Assembly: GCA_021443625.1 (NCBI GenBank)
Contig: JABUTP010000062.1
Location: 1 to 6,406 of the forward strand
Reading direction: 5' to 3'
Length of the DNA: 6,406 nucleotides
From: Bacteroidales bacterium
GTDB taxonomy: Bacteria > Bacteroidota > Bacteroidia > Bacteroidales > UBA932
The notes beneath the pieces are model-generated. The model made no database searches, was not told where the DNA came from, and was given only the letters and a program-made list of their open reading frames with translations. Position 1 is the stretch's first letter, and every line of letters begins with the position of its first letter. The position numbers and the translations under genes were made by a program. Below are positions 6,226 to 6,406 of this stretch, one piece after another.

Positions 6226-6406
6226 TAACCGGAGAAAAAAAGATTGTTGCCGAATTGACCCGTATCCTCGAACTGATAAATCAGGCCGGGATTTCCTTCG
6301 GCAATGGCGTTAAGTGTTTCCTTGAAGAAGATTCGCACGAATTTGCTTCGTGTCTGGAAAACATATCGAGATGCGAAGAGGAAACTTCGTCCATAAGACG
6401 TCACGT
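6219..6406 (+). CDS. PhoU-like / DUF47-type protein, probable phosphate-transport accessory (N-terminal part only)
   Basis: An open frame from the ATG at 6219 continues through the right edge (62 codons visible); an in-frame TAA at 6192-6194 and no earlier ATG fix this start. It begins MDVTGEKKIVAEL and is predicted to be entirely helical, with no signal peptide. The stretch CFLEEDSHEF (residues 34-43) followed by ENISRCEEETSSIRRHV (47-63, the last residue cut by the edge) resembles the PhoU-like helical repeat, in which an E-x-x-A/T-D/S-x-IRR pattern is typical of DUF47 proteins. Those usually sit beside a Pit-type phosphate permease gene and are thought to regulate or assist it. The coding character is good (codon use like the neighbours, and GC rises from the AT-rich leader). 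The family call comes from pattern recognition on a short fragment; another helical regulator is possible. The PHO box-like array upstream supports a phosphate role. Confidence 0.66.
   Translation, partial: MDVTGEKKIVAELTRILELINQAGISFGNGVKCFLEEDSHEFASCLENISRCEEETSSIRRH

Noticed and set aside
6210..6404. A 64-codon minus-strand frame at the right edge.
   Set aside because: It is antisense, in codon register, to the PhoU-like frame, and its product shows no family features.
1..6406. CRISPR arrays, insertion sequences, tRNA or rRNA genes, and signs of a defence system.
   Set aside because: No transposase motifs, no spacer-like repeats and no structured RNA gene were seen; the only tandem repeat is the 11-bp array at 6083-6126.

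Overview
The window looks like the chromosome of a member of the Bacteroidales, probably a gut-type species with moderately high GC coding DNA (Alistipes-like by feel; this is inference). The reasons are the gene content (lipoprotein exo-glycosidases of families GH78 and GH109 beside a GH29 fucosidase), the lack of strong Shine-Dalgarno sequences, and TAnnTTTG-like promoter elements such as TATCTTTG at 509-516.

Layout. Bases 1-437 (minus strand) hold the first 145 codons of a secreted GH29 alpha-L-fucosidase that runs off the left edge. A 103-bp divergent intergenic region (438-540) separates it from a plus-strand series: a GH78 alpha-L-rhamnosidase lipoprotein (541-3105), a strong intrinsic terminator (3121-3156), a class-3-like NAD(P)-dependent aldehyde dehydrogenase (3183-4565), a GH109-type Gfo/Idh/MocA glycosidase lipoprotein (4620-6017), and a second, weaker terminator hairpin (6046-6071). 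An AT-rich intergenic stretch of about 200 bp follows. It carries four tandem 11-bp units (6083-6126) arranged like a PHO box array. The window then enters the 5' end of a PhoU-like/DUF47-type gene (6219 to the right edge).

How the genes may work together. The three glycosidases are exported exo-acting enzymes that would remove terminal L-fucose, L-rhamnose and alpha-linked N-acetylgalactosamine from complex glycans. Fucose and rhamnose catabolism both yield L-lactaldehyde, so an aldehyde dehydrogenase in the middle of the cluster makes metabolic sense, although its subfamily is not the classical lactaldehyde dehydrogenase. No SusC/SusD pair, sensor or sulfatase is visible, so this is at most part of a polysaccharide utilisation locus. 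The right-hand gene belongs to a separate unit, most likely phosphate uptake, and the repeat array in front of it is the most interesting non-coding signal. I see no mobile element, CRISPR, tRNA or rRNA, and no clearly new system.
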